Shown piece by piece: positions 9,255 to 18,155 of a DNA stretch of 64,000 nt. Origin of the DNA: Streptomyces tateyamensis (lineage in GTDB: Bacteria > Actinomycetota > Actinomycetes > Streptomycetales > Streptomycetaceae); assembly GCF_003205575.1 (NCBI RefSeq), contig NZ_PYBW01000025.1, positions 36,185 through 100,184 on the forward strand. Direction: 5' to 3'. The notes below the pieces were generated by a model. The model made no database searches. It was not told the DNA's origin and was given only the letters and a program-made list of their open reading frames with translations. The translations under genes were made by a program, and so were the position numbers. Each line of letters begins with the position of its first letter. Within the stretch, counting starts at the first letter, position 1.

Positions 9255-11732
9255 TCAGCAGGCCCCGAGGTCGTTCCACACTCCCCAGGCACCGCTCGCC
9301 GTGGGGTCGTCGCCCTTGGTCCACCACTTGTTGCTGTAGTAGTGGCCCTTCCAGCCGACCTTGGTCCCGGCCGTCGCGTAGGTCGCGCCGGCGTCCCAGC
9401 TCGGCGCACCCGTGCACGCGCCGCCGCTCGGCGAAGGCGTGGGGGTGGGGGTGGGGGTGGGGGTCGGCGTGGGAGTAGGCGTCGGGGTCGGCGTGGGGGT
9501 GGGAGTAGGCGTCGGGGTGGGAGTAGGCGTCGGGGTGGGGGTCGGCGTGGAGCTGCCGCCGCTCGTGGTGCCGCGCGCCAGGTCACCCGTGATCCCGTAC
9601 AGCGTCCCGCCCACGTTCACCGTCCAGTTGGACGGCGTGGAGACCGGCAGGTAGTAGACGAAGTCCACGTCCACCGAGGCCCCCGGCGCCAGCGACTGCC
9701 AGCTCGGCAGCTTCAGCGACATCCGGTTGTAGGTGCCCTTCAGGCCGCCCACGTTCCCCGGCCCCGGGTTGTCGGCCCTGACCACCGAGGAGTTGAAGCC
9801 CGACTGGTCGTGGGCGTTGTTCGGCGCCGAGTTCGAGTAGTCGAACTGGAACTCGGTGCCGCCCGGCAGCGTCACCGTCGAGTTGTTCACGAGGTGGATC
9901 TTCGGGTTGATCGGGTAGTTGTTGTCCCCCAGCGCGAAGTTGGTGAACGACACGTCGATCGGCAGGGTCTGGCTCGGCATCGCGACGGTCGCCCGGGTCG
10001 CCCCGTACGGCGAGGCCGACTTGAACTTGTTGTACAGGTCGGTGGTGAGCGTCGAGCCCGCCACGTACTCGCCCTTGCCGCCGTTGGCGGTCGGGTCGAA
10101 CTTGTAGTCGCCCGCCAGCTCCCAGATCATCGCGCCGCCGGCGCCCTCGTTGACCAGGTAGTCCGCCTTGGCGTTGACCGACTGCTCGTCCTCGGTGGAC
10201 AGGAACACGTTCTTGGCCGAGTTCCACAGCCACGGCGCCACCAGCGAGGAGCTGTAGTTGTGGGCGTAGCTGCCCGTCAGCGAGGTGTCGGTCAGCCCGT
10301 ACTTCGCCAGGTAGTCCGGCAGGATCCCGTTCTGCAGGTTCATCGCGTGCCACATCGGGTTGGAGCCCGCCGGGGCCTCCTTGCCGTTGGTGTCCAGGTC
10401 GTGCCACAGGTTGTCGATGCCCACGGCACCGTCACCACAGGTGGTCAGCCCCGACCCCGCCGGACAGTTGGCGGTCGACGAGGTGCCCCACAGGCCGCTG
10501 GTGCCGCCCTGCACGTTCTTGAACCCGCGGGTGTAGTACGGCAGTCCCAGGTTGATCCGGCCGGCCGGCATCGACCCGCGGAAGTAGTGGTACGCCCAGT
10601 CGCCGTTCAGGTAGCCGATGCCGCCGTACTGCGAGGTGCCGTAGACGTTGGCCGACTTCAGCTCGGCGTCGTTCCCGTCGTCGTACAGCGAGGCGTTCGG
10701 GCCCACGTACTGGTTCCAGGCACCGTGCAGGTCGTAGGACATGATGTTGACGTAGTCCAGGTACTTCGTCACCTGGAAGGTCTCCATGCCGCGCAGCAGG
10801 TAGCCCGAGGACGGGGCCGCGACCGAGAGCAGGTAGTACTTGCCGTCCGCCGCGCTCGCGGTGTCCAGCTTCTGCCGCACGGTCTGCAGCAGCGCCGCGT
10901 ACCCCTTCATCAGCGAGGCGCGCTTGGCGTTCGCCGTGGTCCAGTCGAGCGGGTTGCCCGCGTTGTTCATCGAGGTGGGGTACTCGTAGTCGAGGTCCAC
11001 GCCGTTGAAACCGTACTTCTCGACGAACTTGACCGCCGAGTCGGCGAAGGTGTTGATGCCGGCCTGGTTGACGCTGCCGTCCGCGTTGACCGTCATCGAG
11101 TAGAAGCCGCCCGACGCCTGCCGGTTGCCCGAGTCGTCGAAGTAGCCGCCGGTCTCGGCCCAACCGCCGACCGAGATCATGGTCTTGACGTTCGGGTACT
11201 GCTTCTTGAACTTGGTCAGCAGGTTGAAGTGGCCCTGGTACGGAACCGTCGGGTCCATCTCCGCACCCGCGACACCCGGGAAGGTCATCCCGGTCGCGGC
11301 GTTGTTCGGACCGTCGGTGCCCACCGAGATGGTGTTGTCGCCGGCCACGTGCGCGAAGGCGTAGTTGAGGTGGGTGACCTTGTCCCAGGGGACGTTGTTC
11401 ACCAGGTAGGCCGGGGTCCCGTCCTTGCCGGTCCGCCAGCCGGTGAAGTAGCCGATCACCCGGCGCTGGTGGTCCGCGCCCATCATCTCGCGGCCGCTGG
11501 AGTCGTACACCTGGCAGTACGGCACGTTCACGCCCGGCGTGGTGTACATCCCGTCCGGCCGGCACGCCTGGTTGTCCACGGCCGCGGCCGCCTGCGAGGG
11601 CGCCAGCCCCAGTGTCCCGAGCAGCAGCCCGGCCAACCCGGCAGCCGCGGCGGCCACGAACGCCACCCGCCTGCCACTGCCACGACGGCCACCGGCGGTG
11701 GGACGCTGCGCCGCCTCGTTTCGGATCAACAC
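9255..11732 (-). CDS. Secreted GH18 chitinase with C-terminal chitin-binding module
   Basis: Extracellular endochitinase, 825 residues. The GTG at 11732 follows GGAGGACCGA, an excellent ribosome site, and gives a twin-Arg-free signal peptide ending near residue 51 (SQAAAA). GH18 catalytic domain spans roughly 85-540: the SxGG motif appears as MISVGGW and the active-site motif as GVDLDYEYP with Asp246, Asp248 and proton donor Glu250. A beta-sandwich region (about 570-715) follows, then an unusually long (TP)n linker and a CBM5/12-type module at the end with the aromatic patch YYSNKWWTKGDDP. Two DasR-like boxes (11864-11898) sit upstream, so expression should respond to GlcNAc metabolites. Confidence 0.93.
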   Translation of the reverse strand: MLIRNEAAQRPTAGGRRGSGRRVAFVAAAAAGLAGLLLGTLGLAPSQAAAAVDNQACRPDGMYTTPGVNVPYCQVYDSSGREMMGADHQRRVIGYFTGWRTGKDGTPAYLVNNVPWDKVTHLNYAFAHVAGDNTISVGTDGPNNAATGMTFPGVAGAEMDPTVPYQGHFNLLTKFKKQYPNVKTMISVGGWAETGGYFDDSGNRQASGGFYSMTVNADGSVNQAGINTFADSAVKFVEKYGFNGVDLDYEYPTSMNNAGNPLDWTTANAKRASLMKGYAALLQTVRQKLDTASAADGKYYLLSVAAPSSGYLLRGMETFQVTKYLDYVNIMSYDLHGAWNQYVGPNASLYDDGNDAELKSANVYGTSQYGGIGYLNGDWAYHYFRGSMPAGRINLGLPYYTRGFKNVQGGTSGLWGTSSTANCPAGSGLTTCGDGAVGIDNLWHDLDTNGKEAPAGSNPMWHAMNLQNGILPDYLAKYGLTDTSLTGSYAHNYSSSLVAPWLWNSAKNVFLSTEDEQSVNAKADYLVNEGAGGAMIWELAGDYKFDPTANGGKGEYVAGSTLTTDLYNKFKSASPYGATRATVAMPSQTLPIDVSFTNFALGDNNYPINPKIHLVNNSTVTLPGGTEFQFDYSNSAPNNAHDQSGFNSSVVRADNPGPGNVGGLKGTYNRMSLKLPSWQSLAPGASVDVDFVYYLPVSTPSNWTVNVGGTLYGITGDLARGTTSGGSSTPTPTPTPTPTPTPTPTPTPTPTPTPTPTPTPTPTPTPSPSGGACTGAPSWDAGATYATAGTKVGWKGHYYSNKWWTKGDDPTASGAWGVWNDLGAC
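9437..9550 (-). repeat. (TP)n-coding repeat tract, G-rich on + strand
   Basis: About 114 bases encode an almost pure Thr-Pro alternation linking the chitinase beta-sandwich to its binding module. On the + strand the first part is four runs of GGGGG separated by single T bases (from about 9440), which fits a G-quadruplex pattern. Codons vary (GTC/GTA/GTG on the + strand), so parts are not perfectly uniform. Confidence 0.85.
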
Positions 11733-11863
11733 TCGGTCCTCCAGGAGAGAGTGTCGTGCACGCACCTGTGGGAAGCGCGCGCGTGTGGGGGAACTCGATG
11801 ACACCCGCACCTGACCGGGGGTCACCGCCCCCTGCCGCGGCGCAGGTTGGCGTTGACCGTATG

Positions 11864-11898
11864 TGGTCTGGACCACATGGGTCAATAGGTCTGGACCA
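11864..11898 (-). promoter_or_regulatory. Two direct chitinase-promoter boxes (DasR-like dre sites)
   Basis: On the minus strand TGGTCCAGACCT (11898-11887) and TGGTCCAGACCA (11875-11864) repeat 23 bp apart. This matches the 12-bp direct repeat known from Streptomyces chitinase promoters and overlaps the DasR consensus (TGGTCTAGACCA core). They lie 132-166 bases before the chitinase GTG, inside the 365-bp gap 11733-12097. The remainder of that gap holds no further gene I can support. Confidence 0.8.
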
Positions 11899-12097
11899 AT
11901 GCCATGTCAATGGGCACGCCCGGAACTGGCGTGATTCTCATCACCCGCTCATCTGACGACCCGTTACTCATGCCACACCTCGCTCGTTACCTCCGGCGAG
12001 GGGGAGCCGACGTGTCCAAGCCCAGCCCGCACTTCCCGGGCGGTTAACGCAGGTGCGAGCACACCGACCGGGCAAGTAGCATGAGCCCTCAGTGCGA

Positions 12098-12180
12098 GCG
12101 GCCTTGGTGGAATGGCAGACACAATGGCCTTAGGAGCCATCGGGGGAGACCCCGTGAGGGTTCGAATCCCTCAGGCCGCA
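12098..12180 (+). tRNA. tRNA-Leu (UAG anticodon)
   Basis: A class II tRNA with a long variable arm. Acceptor arms GCGGCCT (12098-12104) and AGGCCGC (12173-12179), discriminator A, T-arm GAGGGTTCGAATCCCTC, and anticodon stem ATGGC/GCCAT enclosing the loop CTTAGGA, which gives UAG for CUA codons. CCA is not encoded. It is not bldA, whose anticodon is UAA. Confidence 0.93.
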
Positions 12181-12201
12181 CAGAGAAGTGGCTTCAATTC
12201 G

Positions 12202-12233
12202 AAGGGCCGGGCTGCGTTGGGTGGCCCGGCCTT
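12202..12233. terminator. Hairpin between tRNA-Leu and rdgB
   Basis: AAGGGCCGGGC (12202-12212) pairs with GCCCGGCCTT (12224-12233) with one bulged base. It lies between the tRNA and the convergent rdgB and could serve both. Confidence 0.55.
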
Positions 12234-12243
12234 CGCCGCTCCG

Positions 12244-12846
12244 CTACCCCACCAACTCCCCCACCACCACCGCCAGCGCCCGGAACGCCTTCCCCCGGTG
12301 GCTGATCGCGTTCTTCTCCTCCGCCGACAGCTCCGCACACGTCCGCGTCTCCCCGAGCGGCTGCAGGATCGGGTCGTAGCCGAACCCGCCCTCTCCCGCC
12401 GGGGCCGTCCGCAGCGTCCCCAGCAGGCGCCCCTCCGCCACCCGCTCGGTGCCGTCCGGCAGGGCCAGCGCCGCCGCGCAGGCGAAGTGGGCACCCCGGT
12501 GCGGGTCGGCGATGTCGCCGAGCTGGGCCAGCAGCAGCTCCAGGTTCGCCCGGTCGTCGCCGTGCTTGCCGGCCCAGCGGGCGGAGAAGATGCCCGGCGC
12601 ACCGCCCAGTACGTCCACGCACAGGCCCGAGTCGTCCGCGACGGCCGGCAGCCCGGTGGCGCGGGCCAGCGCGTGCGCCTTGAGCAGGGCGTTCTCGGCG
12701 AAGGTGACCCCGGTCTCGGGGACGTCGGGGATCTCGGGATAGGCGTCGGCCCCGACGAGTTCGAGGTCGAGCCCGGCTTCGCCGAGGATGGCGCGCAGTT
12801 CGGCGACCTTGTGCTGGTTGCGGGTGGCGAGGATCAGGCGGCTCAT
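12244..12846 (-). CDS. rdgB: RdgB/HAM1 non-canonical purine NTP pyrophosphatase
   Basis: House-cleaning enzyme that hydrolyses dITP, ITP and XTP to the monophosphates, keeping deaminated purines out of nucleic acids. It has 200 residues and full family length. N-terminal LILATRNQHKVAELRAIL is the substrate-binding start of the family; TGVTFAENALLKAHALA, then PAVADDSGLCVDVLGGAPGIFSAR (catalytic Asp-containing segment, split here) and the C-terminal HRGKAFRAL are all present. ATG at 12846 lies 5 bases past the rph stop, the usual actinobacterial rph-rdgB pair. Confidence 0.95.
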   Translation of the reverse strand: MSRLILATRNQHKVAELRAILGEAGLDLELVGADAYPEIPDVPETGVTFAENALLKAHALARATGLPAVADDSGLCVDVLGGAPGIFSARWAGKHGDDRANLELLLAQLGDIADPHRGAHFACAAALALPDGTERVAEGRLLGTLRTAPAGEGGFGYDPILQPLGETRTCAELSAEEKNAISHRGKAFRALAVVVGELVG

Positions 12847-12851
12847 CGCGC

Positions 12852-13577
<726 letters not shown>

Positions 13578-13617
13578 GTGCCCGAGCGTAGTGGGTCCGC
13601 GTGGGCCGGACACAGTC

Positions 13618-13653
13618 CGAGGGCCGGTCGGCGGGGAGCTGACGGGCCCTCGG
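13618..13653 (-). terminator. Hairpin downstream of nagF
   Basis: A 9-bp stem pairs 13618-13626 with 13645-13653 across an 18-base loop, just past the nagF stop at 13671 on the minus strand. Confidence 0.45.
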
Positions 13654-13670
13654 GGGCGTGGCTGCGCGGA

Positions 13671-13904
13671 CTACATCATGTCCTCGATGTCGGCGGCGAT
13701 CGGGTCGGCGTCGGTGCCGATGACGACCTGGATCGCGGTGCCCATCTTGACGACGCCGTGCGCGCCGGCGGCCTTGAGCGCGGCCTCGTCGATGAGGGAG
13801 GGGTCCTTGACCTCGGTGCGCAGGCGGGTGATGCAGCCCTCGACCTCTTCGATGTTGTCGATACCGCCGAGACCGGCGACGATCTTCTCAGCCTTGCTGG
13901 CCAT
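13671..13904 (-). CDS. nagF: PTS EIIB component for N-acetylglucosamine
   Basis: Small cytoplasmic phosphocarrier of 77 residues, the usual size for a free EIIB of the glucose/GlcNAc PTS family. The phosphorylated cysteine is Cys24 in VEGCITRLRTEVKD, and the domain continues through AHGVVKMGTAIQVVIG. In streptomycetes one EIIB (NagF) serves the EIIC permeases NagE1 and NagE2, which are the next two genes here. It is divergent from the first EIIC gene and shares the 356-bp region 13905-14260, which contains a DasR-like box. Confidence 0.92.
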   Translation of the reverse strand: MASKAEKIVAGLGGIDNIEEVEGCITRLRTEVKDPSLIDEAALKAAGAHGVVKMGTAIQVVIGTDADPIAADIEDMM

Positions 13905-14155
13905 GGTCTTTCTCCCTCTGTATCGGCTCCTGGCTGCCTTGCCGGGGGCCGTCCTGCTCTTGCCGTGGGGCGGTGCGGCCCTGACGGGCCGTCAGGCCCG
14001 CGCGCGCCGTGCGCCCGCGTGCCCAGCATCACCCGGTTCCGGACGGTGCGCCATGTCGGCGCCCGTTCGGCCCAGTACCGCGCGCGCCGGGTGGATCTTC
14101 CTCCCAGGATGACGGTGAGCGGGGCTCGGATCCAGGCGGTACGGCTGCACCTTCA

Positions 14156-14171
14156 ACTGGTCTACACCAAT
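14156..14171. promoter_or_regulatory. DasR-like box between nagF and nagE1
   Basis: ACTGGTCTACACCAAT closely matches the DasR responsive element (ACTGGTCTAGACCACT-type). It is the only operator-like site I see in the 356-bp divergent gap 13905-14260 and could control both directions. Confidence 0.8.
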
Positions 14172-14260
14172 CTGGGCGTACTTCCCAAAACGTGCGGACC
14201 TGCGGCCGTTGTCTCCGGGCCGCCCGCTCGCGATCCGTCAGCCCGCGGGGAAGGACGAGG

Positions 14261-15505
14261 ATGAGCTCAACAAGCGCGGCGGTGCCCCCGAAACCGTGGT
14301 GGCAGTCCTTCTACGGCGGCCTGCAGAAGATGGGCCGCTCGCTGCAGCTGCCGGTGGCGGTGCTGCCCGCGGCCGGCATCCTCAACCGCCTGGGCCAGCC
14401 GGACATCTTCGGTCCGACGGGGAAGATCGCCGACTGGCCGAACGTGGCCAAGGTGCTCGCGGGCGCGGGCGGCGCGCTGCTGGACCCCTCGCTCGGCCTG
14501 CCGCTGCTGTTCTGCATCGGCGTGGCGATCGGGATGGCGAAGAAGGCGGACGGATCGACCGCGCTGGCGGCGGTGACGGGCTTCCTCGTCTACTTCAACA
14601 TCATGCACCAGTTCCCGATCAAGCCGGCGACCACTCCGCCCAGCTACCAGAACCCCGGTGTCTTCGGCGGCATCGTGATGGGTCTGATGAGCGCCTGGTT
14701 CTGGGTCAGGTTCCACCGCACCAAGCTGCCGGACTGGCTGGGCTTCTTCAACGGCCGCCGCCTGGTGCCGATGATCATGGCCTTCGTGGCGATCGTCTTC
14801 GCGGTGCTCTGCCTGTGGGTCTGGCCGCCGATCGGGCGCGGCCTGGTGCACTTCAGCGACTGGCTCTCCGGGCTCGACGCGCTGGGCTCGGCGATCTTCG
14901 GCGTGGCCAACCGCGCGCTGCTGGTGATCGGCATGCACCAGTTCCTGAACACCTTCATGTGGTTCCAGTACGGCACCTACAAGGACGCCTCGGGCCAGAC
15001 CTGGACCGGCGACATCCCGCGCTTCCTGCACGGCGACCCGACCGCGGGCCAGTTCCTCTCGGGCTTCTTCCCGATCATGATGTTCGCCCTGCCGGCCGCC
15101 GCGATGGCGATCGCGCACTGCGCCAAGCCGCACCGGCGCAAGGAGATCACCGGGCTGATGATCTCGGTCGGGCTGACCAGCTTCGTCACCGGCGTGACGG
15201 AGCCGATCGAGTACTCCTTCCTCTACGTGGCCCCGCTGCTGTTCGTGGCACACGCGCTGCTGACCGGTGCCTCGATGGGCATCACCTGGGCGCTCGGGGT
15301 GCACGACGGGTTCAGCTTCTCGGCCGGCCTGATCGACTACATGATCAACTGGAGCCTGGCCACCAAACCCTGGCTGATCATCCCGATCGGCCTGTGCTTC
15401 GCGGTGGTCTACTACGCGCTCTTCAGATTCATGATCACCGCATTCAACCTGGCGACTCCGGGACGCGAGCCGGAGGAGGATGTGGTGGACGTCACCAAGG
15501 ACTGA
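14261..15505 (+). CDS. nagE1: PTS EIIC permease, GlcNAc family (NagE1-like)
   Basis: Membrane channel of the GlcNAc phosphotransferase system, 414 residues with about ten membrane helices. ATG at 14261 follows GGAAGGACGAGG; the upstream in-frame extension to 14009 crosses the operator and is not used. Family marks are LQKMGRSLQLPVAVLPAAGIL at the start (split, residues 21-40), HGDPTAGQFLSGFFPIMMF in the middle, and SFVTGVTEPIEYSF, the conserved sugar-site Glu region. It lacks EIIB and EIIA domains, as in other Streptomyces NagE proteins, so NagF and Crr must act in trans. By position next to nagF it matches nagE1. Confidence 0.85.
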   Translation: MSSTSAAVPPKPWWQSFYGGLQKMGRSLQLPVAVLPAAGILNRLGQPDIFGPTGKIADWPNVAKVLAGAGGALLDPSLGLPLLFCIGVAIGMAKKADGSTALAAVTGFLVYFNIMHQFPIKPATTPPSYQNPGVFGGIVMGLMSAWFWVRFHRTKLPDWLGFFNGRRLVPMIMAFVAIVFAVLCLWVWPPIGRGLVHFSDWLSGLDALGSAIFGVANRALLVIGMHQFLNTFMWFQYGTYKDASGQTWTGDIPRFLHGDPTAGQFLSGFFPIMMFALPAAAMAIAHCAKPHRRKEITGLMISVGLTSFVTGVTEPIEYSFLYVAPLLFVAHALLTGASMGITWALGVHDGFSFSAGLIDYMINWSLATKPWLIIPIGLCFAVVYYALFRFMITAFNLATPGREPEEDVVDVTKD

Positions 15506-15536
15506 AAAGCCCACTTCGCCGACGAACTGCCAGTAG

Positions 15537-15561
15537 GCCCCCGGACCCGTGCTCCGGGGGC
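15537..15561 (+). terminator. Rho-independent terminator after nagE1
   Basis: A 9-bp stem pairs GCCCCCGGA (15537-15545) with TCCGGGGGC (15553-15561) and is followed by TTTCG. It lies 32 bases past the stop codon. Confidence 0.75.
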
Positions 15562-15816
15562 TTTCGACCTTGCACGAAAGGCCGTCGGGCCCCTGGCGTG
15601 TCGCCCCGGGATTGGCCAGACTCAGCGCTGCGCCACCGCTTCGCCGCAGGCCGTGACGGCGGCGCGGACGGGCCAGTACGTGCGCGATCGGGCAAAGGTG
15701 AGCTCGGTCACGGCGGGTAGCAGTGATCGTTAATCCTCAACAAGGTTTCGATTTCATAGCGCTTCCCACCTGCACCGCTATCCGGGGTTCCGACTCCCCT
15801 CGGGGGCGTGCTACAA

Positions 15817-15850
15817 AACTGGTCTACACCACTAGTGGTGTAGACCAGTT
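15817..15850. promoter_or_regulatory. Perfect 34-bp palindrome made of two facing DasR-like boxes
   Basis: The left half (15817-15833) is AACTGGTCTACACCACT and the right half is its exact reverse complement, meeting at ACTAGT. Each half is a full DasR-type element (ACTGGTCTACACCACT). It ends 59 bases before the nagE2 ATG. The rest of the 404-bp gap 15506-15909 contains the nagE1 terminator and an AT-richer stretch near 15725-15780 that may hold promoter elements. Confidence 0.85.
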
Positions 15851-15909
15851 CGCGTATCGGCCCCGGCCCGCACCCCGCCCGACACGCCATGCCGTAAGGA
15901 ACCACCCCC

Positions 15910-17181
15910 ATGAGTACGACTGCGCAGGCACCGGCGCCCGCCGCGGCGCCCAGCCCGACGAAGAAGTTCGGCTCGGGCCTCTTCCAGGGCCTGCAGAAGA
16001 TCGGCCGCAGCCTCCAGCTCCCGATCGCCGTGCTGCCCGCGGCCGGGCTGCTGCTGCGGCTCGGCCAGCCCGACGTCTTCGGCAAGGACGGCCTGGGCTG
16101 GGACAAGGTCGCCGCCGTGTTCAACGCGGCCGGCGGCGCGGTCCTGGACACCAAGTTCGGCCTGCCGCTGCTCTTCGCAGTCGGTATCGCCATCGGCTTC
16201 GCCAAGAAGGCCGACGGTTCCACGGCACTGGCCGCGGTGGTCGGCTACCTGGTCTTCCACAACGTGCTGACCGCCTTCCCGGTCGCGGGCAGCGTCACCG
16301 CCGCCCTCCCGGCCGGCAAGCCGCAGGACCCCGGGGTGCTGGGCGGCATCGTGATCGGTCTACTGGCCGCCGTGCTGTGGCAGCGCTACCACCGCACCAG
16401 GCTGGTCGACTGGCTCGGCTTCTTCAACGGCCGCCGCCTGGTCCCGATCATCATGGCCTTCGTCGGCACCGCGCTCGGCGTGCTCTTCGGCGAGTTCTGG
16501 GGACCGGTCGGCGACGCCATCAGCCACCTGAACAACACCATGATCAGCGCGGGTGCGCTGGGTGCCGGCGCCTTCGGCCTGGCCAACCGCGCGCTGCTGC
16601 CGATCGGCATGCACCAGTTCGTGAACTCCTACGCCTGGTTCTCGGCCGGTGACTTCACCAAGGGCGACGGCACCGTGGTGCACGGCGACCTGGCCCGCTA
16701 CATCGTCGGCGACCCGACGGCCGGTCAGTTCATGTCCGGCTTCTTCCCGATCATGATGTTCGCGCTGCCCGCCGCAGCGCTGGCGATCGCCCACACCGCC
16801 CGCCCGGAGCGCCGCAAGGTCGTCACCGGCATGATGGTGTCGCTCGCACTGACCTCCTTCGTCACCGGGGTCACGGAGCCGATCGAGTTCGCCTTCGTCT
16901 TCATCGCCCCGGTGCTGTACGTGGCCCACGTGCTGCTGACCGCGCTGTCGATGGCGATCACCTGGGCGCTGGGCGTGCACCTGGGCTTCACCTTCTCGGC
17001 CGGTCTGATCGACCTGGTCCTCGGCTGGAGCCACGGTCACCACCAGTGGCTGGTGATCCCGATCGGCCTGTGCTTCGCCGCGGTCTACTACACCGTCTTC
17101 CGCTTCGCCATCGTCAAGTTCAACCTCAAGACCCCCGGTCGCGAGGACGAGGACGAGATCGAGGACGTCACCAAGGCGTGA
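15910..17181 (+). CDS. nagE2: PTS EIIC permease, GlcNAc family (NagE2-like)
   Basis: Second EIIC of the GlcNAc PTS, 423 residues and about ten helices, close in sequence to the preceding gene (shared LQKIGRSLQLPIAVLPAAG, HGDLARYIVGDPTAGQF, SFVTGVTEPIEFAF). A flexible Ala/Pro-rich N-terminus of about 17 residues precedes the domain. ATG at 15910 follows TAAGGA at about 10 bases. In S. coelicolor the gene in this place (NagE2) is the main GlcNAc permease; the double operator upstream suggests especially tight control here as well. Tandem duplication probably produced the pair. Confidence 0.87.
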   Translation: MSTTAQAPAPAAAPSPTKKFGSGLFQGLQKIGRSLQLPIAVLPAAGLLLRLGQPDVFGKDGLGWDKVAAVFNAAGGAVLDTKFGLPLLFAVGIAIGFAKKADGSTALAAVVGYLVFHNVLTAFPVAGSVTAALPAGKPQDPGVLGGIVIGLLAAVLWQRYHRTRLVDWLGFFNGRRLVPIIMAFVGTALGVLFGEFWGPVGDAISHLNNTMISAGALGAGAFGLANRALLPIGMHQFVNSYAWFSAGDFTKGDGTVVHGDLARYIVGDPTAGQFMSGFFPIMMFALPAAALAIAHTARPERRKVVTGMMVSLALTSFVTGVTEPIEFAFVFIAPVLYVAHVLLTALSMAITWALGVHLGFTFSAGLIDLVLGWSHGHHQWLVIPIGLCFAAVYYTVFRFAIVKFNLKTPGREDEDEIEDVTKA

Positions 17182-17194
17182 CGCTCCCGAACCT

Positions 17195-17234
17195 CGGCGC
17201 GGGGCCCGGTCCGACTGGACCGGGCCCCGCGCCG
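17195..17234. terminator. Perfect 18-bp bidirectional terminator
   Basis: Arms 17195-17212 and 17217-17234 pair perfectly around a GACT loop. It lies between the convergent nagE2 and MBL hydrolase genes. Confidence 0.85.
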
Positions 17235-17242
17235 ACGTCGGC

Positions 17243-17989
17243 TCACACCTCGTACACCGCACCGGCCTTCGCCAGCTCCACCGGCCCGGTGTAGGCCGCC
17301 TCGGCGTCGCGCAGGTTGCGCTGCGGGTCGGTCCACGGCGGGATGTGGGTCAGCACCAGGCGGCGGGCCCCGGCGGCGGTGGCGTGCTCGCCCGCCTCAC
17401 GGCCGTTCAGGTGGATGGACCGGAAGGTCTCCTTGCCGTCGGTGTACGCGGCCTCGCAGAGGAACAGGTCGGTGTCCCGGGCCAGCTCCACCAGTTCGGG
17501 GCTCTCCCCGGTGTCCCCGGAGTAGACCAGCGAGCTGCCCCGGTGCTCGATCCGGAACGCGTACGCCTCCACCGGGTGGTTGACCCGGACCGCGCGCACG
17601 GTGAGCGGGCCGAGCGCGAACGGCTCGGCGGGCAGCGTGCGGAAGTCGAAGACCTCGGTCATGCCGGGCCGCTCGGGCATGTCGTAGGCGCGGGCCAGTC
17701 GGCCGGGGGTGTCGGCGGGGCCGTAGACCGGCAGCGGGTCGGGGCAGCCCTCCTGCCGGTAGTTGCGGGCCACCCAGTAGGCACACAGGTCGATGCAGTG
17801 GTCGGCGTGCAGGTGGCTGAGGGCGATCGCGTCCACGTCGTAGAGGCCGGTGTGGCTCTGCAGGGCGCCCAGCGCGCCGTTGCCCAGGTCGAGCACCAGC
17901 CGGTAGCCGTCCGCCTCGACCAGGTAGCTGGAGCAGGGCGATTCGGGCGACGGGAAGCTCCCGGAGCACCCCACCACTGTCAGTTTCAT
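17243..17989 (-). CDS. MBL-fold metallo-hydrolase, RNase Z-like
   Basis: A 248-residue cytoplasmic metallo-beta-lactamase-fold protein. Zinc-binding motif SHLHADHC has His59, His61, Asp63 and His64; further ligands are likely in VNHPVEAYAF (His), LVYSGDTGES (Asp) and LTHIPPW (His). This order and spacing match the RNase Z/ElaC-like and phnP-like branch of the fold. The start MKLTVVGCSGSFPSPESPCSSY is typical of a group widely conserved in actinomycetes. The substrate is not known; a true RNase Z role cannot be claimed from motifs alone. Confidence 0.8.
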   Translation of the reverse strand: MKLTVVGCSGSFPSPESPCSSYLVEADGYRLVLDLGNGALGALQSHTGLYDVDAIALSHLHADHCIDLCAYWVARNYRQEGCPDPLPVYGPADTPGRLARAYDMPERPGMTEVFDFRTLPAEPFALGPLTVRAVRVNHPVEAYAFRIEHRGSSLVYSGDTGESPELVELARDTDLFLCEAAYTDGKETFRSIHLNGREAGEHATAAGARRLVLTHIPPWTDPQRNLRDAEAAYTGPVELAKAGAVYEV

Positions 17990-18155
17990 CCCGAGCCCCT
18001 CCGCCGGATCCAGGTCCCGCGCACGCCGGTTACCGCCGGGTACACCGGCGGGTAGCGGCAGCGGTCGCGGGTTCGAGGGTAAGGGCGGAGCGGCACTTTG
18101 CCCCCGTCCCCGTGCCGGGCTGTGGCTGGAATCACCAGAACGGGCCGGGGCCGCC

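Noticed and set aside
9412..9654. 80-codon + strand ORF encoding a Gly-Val repeat
   Set aside because: It is the antisense reading of the Thr-Pro linker.
9201..11801. 866-codon + strand ORF opposite the chitinase
   Set aside because: Val/Arg/His-rich antisense reading of the GH18 gene, which has a signal peptide, active site and promoter boxes.
12098..12180. Possible bldA tRNA
   Set aside because: The anticodon read from the loop CTTAGGA is UAG, not UAA.
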